Of a stretch of DNA of 64,000 nucleotides, positions 9,179-18,409 are shown piece after piece. Both the position numbers and the translations under genes were made by a program. The notes below the pieces were generated by a model. It searched no databases, had not been told where the DNA came from, and was given only the letters and a program-made list of their open reading frames with translations. Origin of the DNA: Paenibacillus sp. yr247 (GTDB lineage: Bacteria > Bacillota > Bacilli > Paenibacillales > NBRC-103111). The stretch covers positions 58,924 to 122,923 of the forward strand of contig NZ_FNIF01000013.1 of NCBI RefSeq assembly GCF_900103825.1, read 5' to 3'. How positions within the stretch are numbered: position 1 is the stretch's first letter; the number at the start of each line of letters is the position of its first letter.

Positions 9179-9298
9179 TTATTTGTTAAAGACGTCCACT
9201 TTTCCTGCGCTGCTCAAAAATTCATTCATTTCTTCCATAACTGTTTGCGTAACGGCATTTAAAGTGATAACCGGTGAACGCGTGGATGTTTTCGTCAT
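9179..9298 (-). pseudogene. C-terminal relic of a class II ketose-bisphosphate aldolase
   Basis: A 39-codon frame between the racemase-like gene and the GH38 gene ends VMEEMNEFLSSAGKVDVF. It aligns position by position with the last 25 residues of the intact aldolase at 21937-22854, which ends VIDKMSHFLGSKAQADHF: V, M, FL, S, D and F are shared at the same spacing, and the upstream AV-T-T pattern is shared too. Nothing of the catalytic barrel remains, and a stop codon lies eight codons before the ATG. I read this as the tail of a deleted second aldolase gene, not a functional peptide, although a short peptide could be translated from ATG 9298. Confidence 0.5.
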
Positions 9299-9339
9299 TG
9301 TTGATATCTTCTTTTAACTGCTTTTTATATTAAAAAGGC

Positions 9340-10002
9340 TTATAGCTGCTCCATCACTTGTTTAACCCGCAGCATACCAAGACGCGGTGAGCTGAGGAAT
9401 TGCTTTTGCTCTTCGGAAGCAAATTGGGAGATGACTCTTGCCATGGATGCCTGCGCGAGCACGACGACACCCGTCTTGGCTGCAAGGCTGCGGAGTACGG
9501 CAGCGAGCTCCTCATCATGACCTTCTTTATCACCAGTGAGCAGCTTCTGATATGCTGACTTCGCCACAATCGATTCAATCCGCACATCTTTGCCGGCCTG
9601 CTCGGCTTTACCTGAGATGAGCCTTTTCGTCGGCTGAAGCGTTGTTTCAAGCGTTGCCGCTACGCCGATCGTTTGCGCCGAACTCACCGCAAATTCCGCC
9701 ATCGCATCATCGATGCGGATGATGGGAATTTGAAGCTGAGGCTGAACACGAGCCACTAACTCGCCAATCGACGAGCAAGCACTCAAAATACAGGAAGCTC
9801 CTGCTTTTTCCGCAATCAGGGCATATTGACGGAAACGATCTTCAATCTCATCGATTTGACCGCCGTTTGCCGCAAGCTGCGGCAAAATGGAATCATCTAC
9901 CCAGTTCATCACATGCACGCCCGGAAGAAGTTCCGCCGCTAACGCTTTTAAACTATCTACGGTTACAGGGGTCGTATGAATAATAGCAAGCTTATTTGTC
10001 AT
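9340..10002 (-). CDS. Aspartate/glutamate racemase-family protein lacking the second catalytic cysteine
   Basis: A 220-residue protein of the Asp/Glu/hydantoin racemase superfamily. It begins LAIIHTTPVTVDSLKAL and contains ILSACSSIGE near residue 78, holding the first catalytic cysteine. The second half-site, where the family usually has a Cys (LAQCSM-type), reads VVLAQASMARV, so the second cysteine is Ala. The protein may therefore be a one-base lyase or isomerase, or a non-racemase. I chose ATG 10002: AAGGAG lies upstream and the start overlaps the end of the FGGY kinase by 11 bases, so the two are co-translated. Context suggests a step on a sugar-derived acid, but no function can be assigned. 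Confidence 0.72.
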   Translation of the reverse strand: MTNKLAIIHTTPVTVDSLKALAAELLPGVHVMNWVDDSILPQLAANGGQIDEIEDRFRQYALIAEKAGASCILSACSSIGELVARVQPQLQIPIIRIDDAMAEFAVSSAQTIGVAATLETTLQPTKRLISGKAEQAGKDVRIESIVAKSAYQKLLTGDKEGHDEELAAVLRSLAAKTGVVVLAQASMARVISQFASEEQKQFLSSPRLGMLRVKQVMEQL

Positions 10003-11371
10003 CTGAATCACTCCTTTGCATCCTTTGCAGTGCTTCTGCATAATCGTTATATAAACCGCTGCCGACTGCTGCATGAACGGCTGCTCCAAAAGCGGCTTCC
10101 TCTTTCACCTTTGCAAATGTGATCGGCAGCTGCCATTTTGAGCTTGCCAGCCGCTGCATGGCCATATTTTTGCGTATCCCATTGCCGGATACAGCAAGCC
10201 TTGTTAACTGGACGAGGAGGTCTGCCGGAAGCCCCTTCGTAAACCCGTCCAGCTCATCCAAAATGCCATGAAGAAAAGCAGCAGTCAGCTTCTTTGCATT
10301 GAAATTATCCGGCCGAATGCCTTCTATGATTCCGGTCTTGTGAGGGTGCTCTCTTGTTCCAAAGAACTGGGTTCCTACCCGCAGAGGCGGTGACGGGTCC
10401 TTTAGTGCTTCTTCCGCCAAGCGATTCATCACTTCATACAGTGTTCGTTCTTCGGTCTTCCCGAATGCGCCGCACACATCACGAAAAAATTGTTCCAGGA
10501 GCTCGTACGATTTCCCTCCGCTTAGAGAAGCTCCTACAAGTAGAAACCCGCCATCAATAAAGGGACGTGTTTCTAGATTAGGACATTCGATATAATCAGG
10601 TGAATATACAGATACCTGCGAGCCCGTCCCGATATTCACAAGTAAAGTGCCTTTGAATGACGGAACAGCGCCCAGGAAGCTGGCTTGGTTATCGCCGATC
10701 GCCCAAAGCACCTTTTTCCCGTCTGCTGTTTCTCCCGCCAATTTTGCGGTGTGGGCAAGCTCAGGTAAGAAACCGGCTTCCATCCCAGCCTCAATCAGCT
10801 GATCCTTGTCAAACTCTCCGTTCTTTAATGAGAAGAGGCCGGTGCTTGCTGCATTCGAGCTGTCTATGAAAGGAGTCTTTTCCCTGCAAAGCTGCATGGC
10901 TAAATAATCACCAATCGTGCACAGCTTCTCTGCACCGCTTGGAATTTCGCGTTGCTTTGTAAAGGAGAAGTGCGTAACTAAGCCAAATCCCGTATGCAGT
11001 GGATAACCTGTTAATTCACTTAGCGTGGACGCATACGTTTTACCGGATTCCAGCAGCAAATCTCCACGGCCGTCCTGCCAGGTAAACAGCGGACTGACAG
11101 CGTACCCTTCCTTGTCCGCATACAGCACGCCATGCATTTGACAGGAAATCCCGATCGCCCCTACATTGTTCCAGTCATCCCGACATTCTTCTATTAGCTC
11201 TCTTACGAGCTCTACAATCCGATCTGCATTTTGGGCACGTTCCCAAAGTTTCATAGACGGCAGCGCGGCATCGTTCGCCTTGGATAGGGTACGAACTACA
11301 CTTCCATCCTCCCCATTCGTCACGATGACACAAATGGACGTCGTGCCTATATCAATTCCTGCCAAGTACAT
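9992..11371 (-). CDS. FGGY carbohydrate kinase, sedoheptulokinase-like
   Basis: The 459-residue protein begins YLAGIDIGTTSICVIV (phosphate-binding loop), has AIGISCQMHGVLY and FTWQDGRGD in domain I, and LVNIGTGSQVSVYS plus GASLSGGKSYELLEQFF in domain II, as expected of FGGY kinases. The CQMHG segment and N-terminal region resemble the sedoheptulokinase (SHPK) branch more than xylulokinases, but this is a judgement from memory of the family. AAGGGAG is nine bases before the ATG. The racemase-like gene overlaps its 3' end. A DeoR regulator lies just upstream on the same strand, making this a regulator-kinase unit inside the mannosidase island. A second, partial FGGY kinase lies at the window edge. 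Confidence 0.85.
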   Translation of the reverse strand: MYLAGIDIGTTSICVIVTNGEDGSVVRTLSKANDAALPSMKLWERAQNADRIVELVRELIEECRDDWNNVGAIGISCQMHGVLYADKEGYAVSPLFTWQDGRGDLLLESGKTYASTLSELTGYPLHTGFGLVTHFSFTKQREIPSGAEKLCTIGDYLAMQLCREKTPFIDSSNAASTGLFSLKNGEFDKDQLIEAGMEAGFLPELAHTAKLAGETADGKKVLWAIGDNQASFLGAVPSFKGTLLVNIGTGSQVSVYSPDYIECPNLETRPFIDGGFLLVGASLSGGKSYELLEQFFRDVCGAFGKTEERTLYEVMNRLAEEALKDPSPPLRVGTQFFGTREHPHKTGIIEGIRPDNFNAKKLTAAFLHGILDELDGFTKGLPADLLVQLTRLAVSGNGIRKNMAMQRLASSKWQLPITFAKVKEEAAFGAAVHAAVGSGLYNDYAEALQRMQRSDSDDK

Positions 11372-11527
11372 TGGGGCGTACTCCCTTCATCGTTCTAACC
11401 GTTCTAACTCTTGTTATTAAACTCTCGGTCGAAACAAGAACCAAGTGAACTTGAACTAAAAAGTGGTCGTATTAGAAGCCCTTTAGGATTTCAATACCAC
11501 CACAAATTTCTACCTGTTACTTGCCGT

Positions 11528-12334
11528 TCATAAGTCTTCATCTTGCATCAATTGTTTAACGGGACAAACCATCACTTTGACACCGCTATTACGAATATCG
11601 TCAAGAATGCGCGGTTCTACCAAATCGCTCGTTACCAGAATATCAACATCTTGAAAGCTGGAAAACGAGATGAGTCCCTGCCGCTCGAATTTACTATGAT
11701 CAGCAACGATTACAATCTTTTGCCCTGCAGAGATCATGGCTCGTTTCACTTCAGCTTCGTAGAGATCAGAGCTTGTAAACCCTTTACGCATGGATATCCC
11801 CGAGGCGCCTAGAAAGGAGAAATCCGCATTATATTTCTGCAGCTCCAGCTCCGCTTGCGGACCCACAAGGCTCATTGATTGCTTAATTAGTTTTCCACCA
11901 ATGACAAAGACAGAAGCATCTTCATTTTGACTGCTTTCTTCAGCCACATTCATTCCGTTCGTAACCACCATCAGGTTCTGTGCATTACGCAGGTGACGGG
12001 CTACGCACCAAGTTGTTGAGCCGGAGTCAAGAATGACAATTTGATTGCCTTCCACCAGAGATGCTGCCATCTTCCCTATGGCATCCTTCTCCTCATAATA
12101 TTGAAATCTGCGCTGCTCGACAGGTGGAATCACTTGTGAATTGTTTTGCAGTTCTTCCATCAGGATGGCGCCACCGTAATTTTTTTGGATGATGCCTTCC
12201 TGCTCCAATTGATTCAAATCGCGGCGGATCGTTTCTTCGGAGACATTGAACTCCTTCACCAAATCAGCGACCCTGACACTGCGCTCCTGGAAGAGCAATT
12301 CTTTTATTTTGGTTCTACGATGTATGGCTATCAT
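11528..12334 (-). CDS. DeoR/GlpR-family transcriptional regulator
   Basis: The N-terminal DeoR winged helix-turn-helix is clear (KIKELLFQERSVRVADLV..., then SEETIRRDLNQLEQEG), followed by the DeoR sensor domain with VILDSGSTTWCVARHL and a C-terminal VIVADHSKF, features that bind phosphorylated sugar effectors. A start twelve codons further upstream is possible, but ATG 12334 has GAGGGGG seven bases before it and fits the family start. It separates the upstream GH2/GH38 genes from the downstream FGGY kinase and most likely represses this island until a phosphosugar accumulates. It may be autoregulated through the dyad upstream. Confidence 0.88.
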   Translation of the reverse strand: MIAIHRRTKIKELLFQERSVRVADLVKEFNVSEETIRRDLNQLEQEGIIQKNYGGAILMEELQNNSQVIPPVEQRRFQYYEEKDAIGKMAASLVEGNQIVILDSGSTTWCVARHLRNAQNLMVVTNGMNVAEESSQNEDASVFVIGGKLIKQSMSLVGPQAELELQKYNADFSFLGASGISMRKGFTSSDLYEAEVKRAMISAGQKIVIVADHSKFERQGLISFSSFQDVDILVTSDLVEPRILDDIRNSGVKVMVCPVKQLMQDEDL

Positions 12335-12438
12335 GACCAATCCCCCTCTAATCCTCGAATATCTTTTCACCTATTATTTTCCGTATCAGAAAGGGATTTC
12401 TGATTTGGGATTTCCCATGGGGATAAGAACTATTGTGT

Positions 12439-12472
12439 ATTAGAATTATTCGGTTATTATACCGTTTCTAAT
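12439..12472. promoter_or_regulatory. Candidate operator/promoter region upstream of the deoR-type gene
   Basis: The segment holds an outer inverted pair ATTAGAA (12439-12445) and TTCTAAT (12466-12472), with an inner CGGT/ACCG pair around ATTATA. Read on the minus strand, the inner part contains a perfect TATAAT (12456-12461). No good -35 lies at the right distance; a TTGACA is too far upstream. The nine-base string GTATTAGAA recurs in the gap before the FGGY kinase (11469-11477), and TATTAGAA recurs before nagA. This arrangement fits an operator overlapping a -10 box, but binding by the DeoR protein is inference. Confidence 0.35.
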
Positions 12473-12548
12473 GTCATTTTTCTTTGAAAGGTTTGTCAAT
12501 AGAGTCCCCATCCAAAGCCCCACATAAAGCGGATTGCTGCTGTATATA

Positions 12549-15143
12549 TCAAAATATGTGCTGAATCGGGCTGTTCCAAGCAGAGATTTCAAGCTTTCTG
12601 TCAGACTCCTGGACAGAGCTCCATCTAACGTGGATTAGCTTGCTTTCGCCTGGGAATAAGCTGAAGGCATTGTCTGAATAATAGACGAAGCCCTCTGCAA
12701 GGATAGGACGGGAATCCTCCAGATGAACTTGAAAAGCTGCCCCAGTACCTATATTCGTAAGCTGAAGCTGCCAGATCGCCCCTTCTTCAAGAATGGTCTT
12801 CTCCACCTGTAGACGGGTTTGCGGCAAGCTGAGCATTGGCTTTAAATTTGCGCTAGCGCTAAAAGGATAGCAATTGTGGCTTATGACTTCATTCGCAGCG
12901 TTCATGAGATGGATGCGTAAAAAAAACACATGCTCCTGCAGTTCACACAGGGGAAGCTCTAAAGTCCCTAAATACTTTACACCATTCGGCACTATTTCTC
13001 CTTGCCATTTGGCTTCAGAGTATACGCGTCCGCTTGCGCCAACTAGGCTCCAATGAGAGGTTAACTCACCAAGCCTGTTGAGTTCCGTCTGAATAGCCCA
13101 TATATCCGCTTTTAATGATTCTTGTCCCGCCCAAGCAATCCTATCGAAGCTAGCTGAAACATGAATCGCTTGATAGGCTCTTGCCACCGCGTAGTAAACT
13201 GGCTTAGGAGTCGTAAAGTAATCCAGCGCGGAAGTACAATAAGCATTCGGGAAGGGCTCATTATACTGCCAAGGAAGAGTCCCGCTATTTTGCCACATTC
13301 GACGAAGATTAGATTCTATGGCATAGCGCAGCCCCTCTGCTTGCAGCAGCTGACTTGCCCGAATCAGCACTGCCGGCTCTAACAGCTGATTTCCGAATGA
13401 TGCCTGCATCATCGGTTCATTAATCCACCATGAACCTCGGTGAAAGTAAACAGGATTGTCTCTTGTTGCCGGCCACTGTTTAGGTTCAGAAATCGTATGG
13501 TTCAGCGTCTTCAAATGTGTCATTCCCTCAACGCCGAACTCACTATGAAGCAGCGAGGTTCCTTTATTATAGAGCTCATAATGTTGTGACAATCCCTGAA
13601 ACTCCCATGGTCCATGTACGTCATGCTGCCCGGTTGGATCCTGCACAATGTTGGTTAAGCTATTCTCGAAGCAGCGTCCGGTTGGCGACGTCGGCAGCCA
13701 AAGTGCATCCGGATGCAGCGTTTCTACCACTTGCCGAAGCGCTCCGAGCACAGGCTCGGAATCATCAAGCGGCCGATCTTCGCTATCCTGTAGTTCATTT
13801 CCTCCACACCACAGAACTAGAGAGGGATGGTTCCGCTTTTGCGGAATAATTTGTTCAGCTTCCTGAACCATCATCGCGATAAAACCCGCATCTTCGCTCG
13901 GTTTATTAGCAATACCTGAGCTGGATTGGATGAATTCCTGCCAAACCATGATCCCATTTTGATCGCAAAGTTCATAGAAGGCATCCTTTTCAATCAACCC
14001 TCCCCCCCATACTCGCAGCATATTCACACCGGCTTCTTTGGCCAACGTCAACAGTCGTTCCAGCTTAGCGGGCTGTAACCTGCCATACATGACATCCATA
14101 GGCACCCAGTTCCAGCCTTTCATGTACGTTTTATGCCCATTGACCGTCAGAATATAGGGTCTAGCCGTTGGATCGGGAGTATCATTATGCTGCCATTCCA
14201 CTTTGCGAATGCCAAACTTTGTTTCTTTGAAATAACTTAGCTCGCAGCTAGCACGCCCCTTAGGGTTAGTTAACTTTTCAAATACATTAACCCGTGCTTG
14301 ATACAAGTGTGCTGCTCCAGAACCGTTTGGCTGCCAAAGCTGTGGATGCTCCAGCTGCACAGAGGTTGTGAGCTTGGTTTCCCCCGCATCTAACGAATGA
14401 TCAGAGACGATAGTAGTAAGTTGCTCATCACCTGATAGAATGCAAGTTTCCATCCGGACTTCCGTTTGTTTCCCAGAGGTGAGTACCGAGGCAATCGTCA
14501 GGTTAGCAAGCCTAGAATCATCGGAAAGATTTGACCTCACGTAAACATCCTCAATACGAATGGGACCTGTAACCTCCAGATATACATCATCCCATATCCC
14601 TTGATGAATCATCCGCGGACAAAAATCCCACCAATAGGTCATCCGACTTTTATGCTCGCGAACATAGCTCGTTTTACTAACCTGGGGCTGCTCATCCGGT
14701 GCCTTTTCAATTACAACAGACAACAGATTCGTTCCGCCATAATGGAGGGTGTCCGTGACATCGAATACAGCAGCCGTAAACATCCCTTTGTGATGACCAA
14801 TTTTGGTGCCGTTGAGGAAAAATTGCGCTTCAAAATCAACACCTTTGAAGTGGAGTTGGACGCTCTGTCCTAAAAGTGAAGCATCAACGTCGAACGATTT
14901 CTTGTAAATCCAGGTCCGTTCAGGCACCCATTCAGCCAAGAGGCTATTCCGTTCAAAATAGGGATCGGAAACCTCACCATTTTGCCATAGGTCATAGAGG
15001 ACGGTTCCAGGAACCGTCCCTTCCCTCCACCAGCGGTAATCCTTGGTGTCGGGTTTCTCAGCATTGCGCCAGATCCAGTCCTCACCGAGGAAGTCTTTAT
15101 AGAGCCAATCGCTGCCGTTTAGAAGAATTTGTTTCACTGCCAT
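12549..15143 (-). CDS. GH2 beta-mannosidase
   Basis: This 864-residue GH2 enzyme has an N-terminal jelly-roll, an immunoglobulin-like domain and a TIM barrel. The acid/base is about E450 in WCGGNELQ and the nucleophile about E535 in LHSEFGVEG. The N-terminal W-REGTVPGTVLYDL pattern and the barrel entry NWVPMDVMYGRL match beta-mannosidases better than beta-galactosidases. A GTG three codons upstream is open but abuts the Shine-Dalgarno, whereas ATG 15143 lies eight bases after GGAGG, so I use the ATG. It follows the GH38 gene by 13 bases. It would remove the beta-1,4-mannose of the N-glycan core or of mannan fragments after the alpha-mannosidases have acted. Confidence 0.88.
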   Translation of the reverse strand: MAVKQILLNGSDWLYKDFLGEDWIWRNAEKPDTKDYRWWREGTVPGTVLYDLWQNGEVSDPYFERNSLLAEWVPERTWIYKKSFDVDASLLGQSVQLHFKGVDFEAQFFLNGTKIGHHKGMFTAAVFDVTDTLHYGGTNLLSVVIEKAPDEQPQVSKTSYVREHKSRMTYWWDFCPRMIHQGIWDDVYLEVTGPIRIEDVYVRSNLSDDSRLANLTIASVLTSGKQTEVRMETCILSGDEQLTTIVSDHSLDAGETKLTTSVQLEHPQLWQPNGSGAAHLYQARVNVFEKLTNPKGRASCELSYFKETKFGIRKVEWQHNDTPDPTARPYILTVNGHKTYMKGWNWVPMDVMYGRLQPAKLERLLTLAKEAGVNMLRVWGGGLIEKDAFYELCDQNGIMVWQEFIQSSSGIANKPSEDAGFIAMMVQEAEQIIPQKRNHPSLVLWCGGNELQDSEDRPLDDSEPVLGALRQVVETLHPDALWLPTSPTGRCFENSLTNIVQDPTGQHDVHGPWEFQGLSQHYELYNKGTSLLHSEFGVEGMTHLKTLNHTISEPKQWPATRDNPVYFHRGSWWINEPMMQASFGNQLLEPAVLIRASQLLQAEGLRYAIESNLRRMWQNSGTLPWQYNEPFPNAYCTSALDYFTTPKPVYYAVARAYQAIHVSASFDRIAWAGQESLKADIWAIQTELNRLGELTSHWSLVGASGRVYSEAKWQGEIVPNGVKYLGTLELPLCELQEHVFFLRIHLMNAANEVISHNCYPFSASANLKPMLSLPQTRLQVEKTILEEGAIWQLQLTNIGTGAAFQVHLEDSRPILAEGFVYYSDNAFSLFPGESKLIHVRWSSVQESDRKLEISAWNSPIQHIF

Positions 15144-15156
15144 CGCAGACACCTCC

Positions 15157-17592
15157 TTACCACTCGATGAGATCCGTCTCCATTACCGGAAGACTCGAAT
15201 CGGCAGGAACTCGGAAGGTTTTGATCTCACAAGGACCGAACTTAGCTGTAATCTCACGATCCATGCGGGGTAACCGGATGGTGGCTACGGTCGTTTCACG
15301 GGTTGTCTCATAAGCACGAATGATCAGATCGCTGCCCTCTTCGGCTTTTTTCACTACGCTGACGATGATATTATCCTTATCTACCGTCAAATAGGAATCC
15401 TTCTGCGGAAGCTCTCCCTCATGATAGGACTCAATGATCGTTGTCGGACGCTGATTAAGCTCCAAGGCATGCTTGACCGTGCCAGCCTGTTCCCAGCTTC
15501 CTTGGTGCGGCAGCAGCCTGTAAGTGAACGTTTGAATACCTTGATCGATGAAGGAATAATGACCATGCGGGTCCGGAACTACTGGATCATGATGGGCATA
15601 AATCGGACTGCGAAGCACGGTCATCGCCAGCTCTTTATTCATAATACTGTAGCTGTATTTTGCATCGTTCATCAGTGAAACACCATAAGAAGTCCCTCCA
15701 TGTTCACCGATATCACGTAAAATGCCGCCGTAATCTACCCAGCTTTGACCTGGCTCTTCTTCTCCATTATGCTCCCGCTCTTTGAAGCCATAAGGGATTT
15801 CAAAGGTCTGCTTTGTAAATACCAAATTTATCGGAAATACCAATTTCAGCATTTTGAACTGCTCACGCCAGTCTACGGTCATTTTGACATCGATATAATC
15901 CAATTCTTTATATAGGGTGAAATCTTGTATGATCTTAGAGCTGCCATATTCACTTGTGACCCGGATCACTGATTTAACAGGCCCATGTTCGACGCGCTGC
16001 ACGCTTGTCGCAATGAAATCGCCAACTTTATTGTTGAAATGAAAAACATTATGACTCCAAGTATCCGACTTGTCTTCAATAACAACAGGTCTAGCCGCGG
16101 GGCCTCGGAATACTTCATATTGTACTTTCTTATCAAATAAGCTGGAGATGAAGCCCGTCTTCGGATCGAATTCAAGGCGTAGCCTATCATTTTCCATCGC
16201 ATAGTCGTTCGCTTTGATAGGCTGCGCTCCCAATTTGGTTTCCTGCGAGGTTGTCATTACCTTATACACGCGATACCCCATAGATGGCAGCTGCGCTATG
16301 AAGCTAAGACGGAATCTGCCGCCAGCCGTTGCCTGAGATTGTACCAGTTGGAAAGGAACCTGCTTGCCAGTCTCATCCACCAACGTTGTCGTATCCTTAA
16401 TGCCGCCAATTTCAAGCTCAACATTTATACGGCTTTCCCAAGAGTGCGGATTGAAGATTACGATCGGCTTCATGCCTTCTTCCTGTTCAATCCCGATATT
16501 CCAGGAGAACGACTGAATCGCATAGTTCAAGCCTCGTTCTGCAATGGTCATCGCTTCTCCGTGCATGTTCCGCGCATCCACATAAGCCGATTCTAGACTT
16601 GTACCGGCTAGGATATCATGGAATTGATTGAACAGCACATTTTTCCATGCGCGGTGAAAGTCTACCGGATAAGGTTGCCCGGTCACAAGTTCAGCCAATG
16701 ATGACCATTTCTCCGCAGCAAGGAGTGTATTCTCCGCTTGGCGGTTCCAGTGTTTGATGCCCGAATGAACCGCATAGCAGCCACTGGCATGATGCTGCAG
16801 GTCGTCGTGGACAACCGGAATTGGCAGCTGCATGGCTTCCATATCCGCGAAAAATTCATTCGGAGCCGCCATCTCCATCGTCGGAAATTCAGGCAGCGCA
16901 TTCATGCGTTTGATGCTGTTGATGTTTTCCTTTGTTGGACCGCCCCCATGATTACCAACCCCATAGAAAACCATCAAGTTGCCGAATGGATCTTTCAGCT
17001 CTTCCATGCAGCGGCGAACATGCTTTTCAAGGTCTTTACCCCAGGTACAGTACTCAAACGGAATCCGATAAGTCAGCACACGGCTGCCATCATCCGATTC
17101 CCAGTGGAACAGACGTCCTGGCAGGCCTTTTTCATTCGGCATTGGACGCATAAAAATATAGTAAGGCATACCGCTTTTGAGTAAAATTTGCGGCAGCATG
17201 CCGTGATGTCCGAAACTGTCGACGTTATAACCAACTTTCGCGGTTACGCCCAATTTCTCTTTAAAATAACGCTGGCCATATAAGCCTTGACGGACAAAAG
17301 ATTCCCCTCCGGGAATGTTACAGTCCGGTTGTATCCACCATCCGCCAACGATTTGCCAACGGCCTTCCTGTACACGTTCCTTGATCTCTTCAAACATTTT
17401 TTTGTCGTTGTTTTCAACCCATTCATAATTGGCAGCCGAACTGGAAGTAAAAATAAAATCATCATATTCTTTCATTCGATCGAGAGCAGAACGAAAGGTT
17501 GCTTTCGTCTCTTGGAAGCCTTCCTGCCACTGCCAAAGCCATACCGGATCCAGATGGGCATTCCCGATCATGTAAAGTTTTTTATGTTTCAT
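15157..17592 (-). CDS. GH38 alpha-mannosidase, short type (paralogue 2)
   Basis: This 811-residue enzyme has the same architecture as the gene at 6728-9160: zinc ligands in NAHLDPVWLW, nucleophile Asp in YNVDSFGHHGML and a DLQHHASGCY motif. The N-terminal 120 residues of the two proteins differ at only a modest number of positions, so they are recent paralogues within one island. The ATG is preceded by GGGGG at five bases. It lies 24 bases downstream of the MBL-fold gene and 13 bases upstream of beta-mannosidase, consistent with a common transcript. There is no signal peptide. The two copies may have split linkage specificity, or the duplication may raise dosage. Confidence 0.9.
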   Translation of the reverse strand: MKHKKLYMIGNAHLDPVWLWQWQEGFQETKATFRSALDRMKEYDDFIFTSSSAANYEWVENNDKKMFEEIKERVQEGRWQIVGGWWIQPDCNIPGGESFVRQGLYGQRYFKEKLGVTAKVGYNVDSFGHHGMLPQILLKSGMPYYIFMRPMPNEKGLPGRLFHWESDDGSRVLTYRIPFEYCTWGKDLEKHVRRCMEELKDPFGNLMVFYGVGNHGGGPTKENINSIKRMNALPEFPTMEMAAPNEFFADMEAMQLPIPVVHDDLQHHASGCYAVHSGIKHWNRQAENTLLAAEKWSSLAELVTGQPYPVDFHRAWKNVLFNQFHDILAGTSLESAYVDARNMHGEAMTIAERGLNYAIQSFSWNIGIEQEEGMKPIVIFNPHSWESRINVELEIGGIKDTTTLVDETGKQVPFQLVQSQATAGGRFRLSFIAQLPSMGYRVYKVMTTSQETKLGAQPIKANDYAMENDRLRLEFDPKTGFISSLFDKKVQYEVFRGPAARPVVIEDKSDTWSHNVFHFNNKVGDFIATSVQRVEHGPVKSVIRVTSEYGSSKIIQDFTLYKELDYIDVKMTVDWREQFKMLKLVFPINLVFTKQTFEIPYGFKEREHNGEEEPGQSWVDYGGILRDIGEHGGTSYGVSLMNDAKYSYSIMNKELAMTVLRSPIYAHHDPVVPDPHGHYSFIDQGIQTFTYRLLPHQGSWEQAGTVKHALELNQRPTTIIESYHEGELPQKDSYLTVDKDNIIVSVVKKAEEGSDLIIRAYETTRETTVATIRLPRMDREITAKFGPCEIKTFRVPADSSLPVMETDLIEW

Positions 17593-17616
17593 GATTTCCC
17601 CCTACCTTTTCTCTGG

Positions 17617-18342
17617 TTAGTACTGAAACGTTTCATACATGGGCTTAAACCAAGGGTTAAAGTAGACGCCTAGCTGTTTTCGTGCTTCAGCTACTTTCTT
17701 TTTGGCATCATAAACCAAAGTCGGAGGCAAATGACCGAATGTCATCAAGTCAAAATCATAGGTCAACAGCCTATCCAGGGAATGACCCCATGCTTCAATA
17801 TCGGAACCGACTTTGGGATGGTAGCCTCCCCACAGGGTATCTCCGGCAATTAATACTTTGTGAATGCCATCGTTAAGCAGCAAGGACACACTCCCCGGAG
17901 AATGACCAGGAGTATGAATAACTTCCAGAGTGAACCTGCCAATTTGCAGCGTCTCTCCATCTTTTAGCGTCCGATGAACCTGCAAGGCAGGAAATGGCTT
18001 GCCATAGATAAAAGCACCCGTTCGATCGTAATCGCCTTGCTCTACTTGCTCCCGATCTGACTCGTGAATCCACAGCTCAGCGCTGCTTTCTTCTGCCAAC
18101 TGCGCAAAGCCGGATACATGATCCCAATGACCGTGAGTCGCTATCACCTTCGTAATGTCTTGTGGCTGCAGCCCTAACTCCTCCAAGTTACACTTTAGCG
18201 CCGGATAGCCTTCCGTACCGCCACAGTCAATTAGCACAGGCTCGCTGCCGGTGAGTAAATAAGCACTCGCGTCCCACGGATGGGTTAGTTTATCGCCAGA
18301 TATAACATAGAAATCTTCTGCAAGTTTAACGGCTTTCGACAT
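17617..18342 (-). CDS. MBL-fold metallo-hydrolase
   Basis: The protein has the metallo-beta-lactamase signature ATHGHWDHVSG (HxHxDH), HTPGHSPGSV with a later zinc histidine, AGDTLW with the bridging Asp, and FGHLPP with the final His. The frame is open 27 codons further upstream, but ATG 18342 follows GGGAGG at a good distance and matches the family start. The length is 241 residues. It lies inside the run of mannosidase genes, 67 bases after the long GH38. MBL proteins in such operons may hydrolyse lactones or thioesters; the substrate is not visible. Confidence 0.82.
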   Translation of the reverse strand: MSKAVKLAEDFYVISGDKLTHPWDASAYLLTGSEPVLIDCGGTEGYPALKCNLEELGLQPQDITKVIATHGHWDHVSGFAQLAEESSAELWIHESDREQVEQGDYDRTGAFIYGKPFPALQVHRTLKDGETLQIGRFTLEVIHTPGHSPGSVSLLLNDGIHKVLIAGDTLWGGYHPKVGSDIEAWGHSLDRLLTYDFDLMTFGHLPPTLVYDAKKKVAEARKQLGVYFNPWFKPMYETFQY

Positions 18343-18409
18343 TGGCTTCCTCCCTTTATTCGCCCGGAAGCGATGAACAGTTTCTCCCTTTCCGCACAGG
18401 GGATAAGGT

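Noticed and set aside
10354..10869. Plus-strand frames antisense to the FGGY kinase
   Set aside because: No start signals or domain features; the minus-strand frame has the complete FGGY signature.
16738..17184. 148-codon plus-strand frame antisense to the second GH38 gene
   Set aside because: A parallel frame exists antisense to the paralogous gene, as expected from their shared sequence; it is not evidence of coding.
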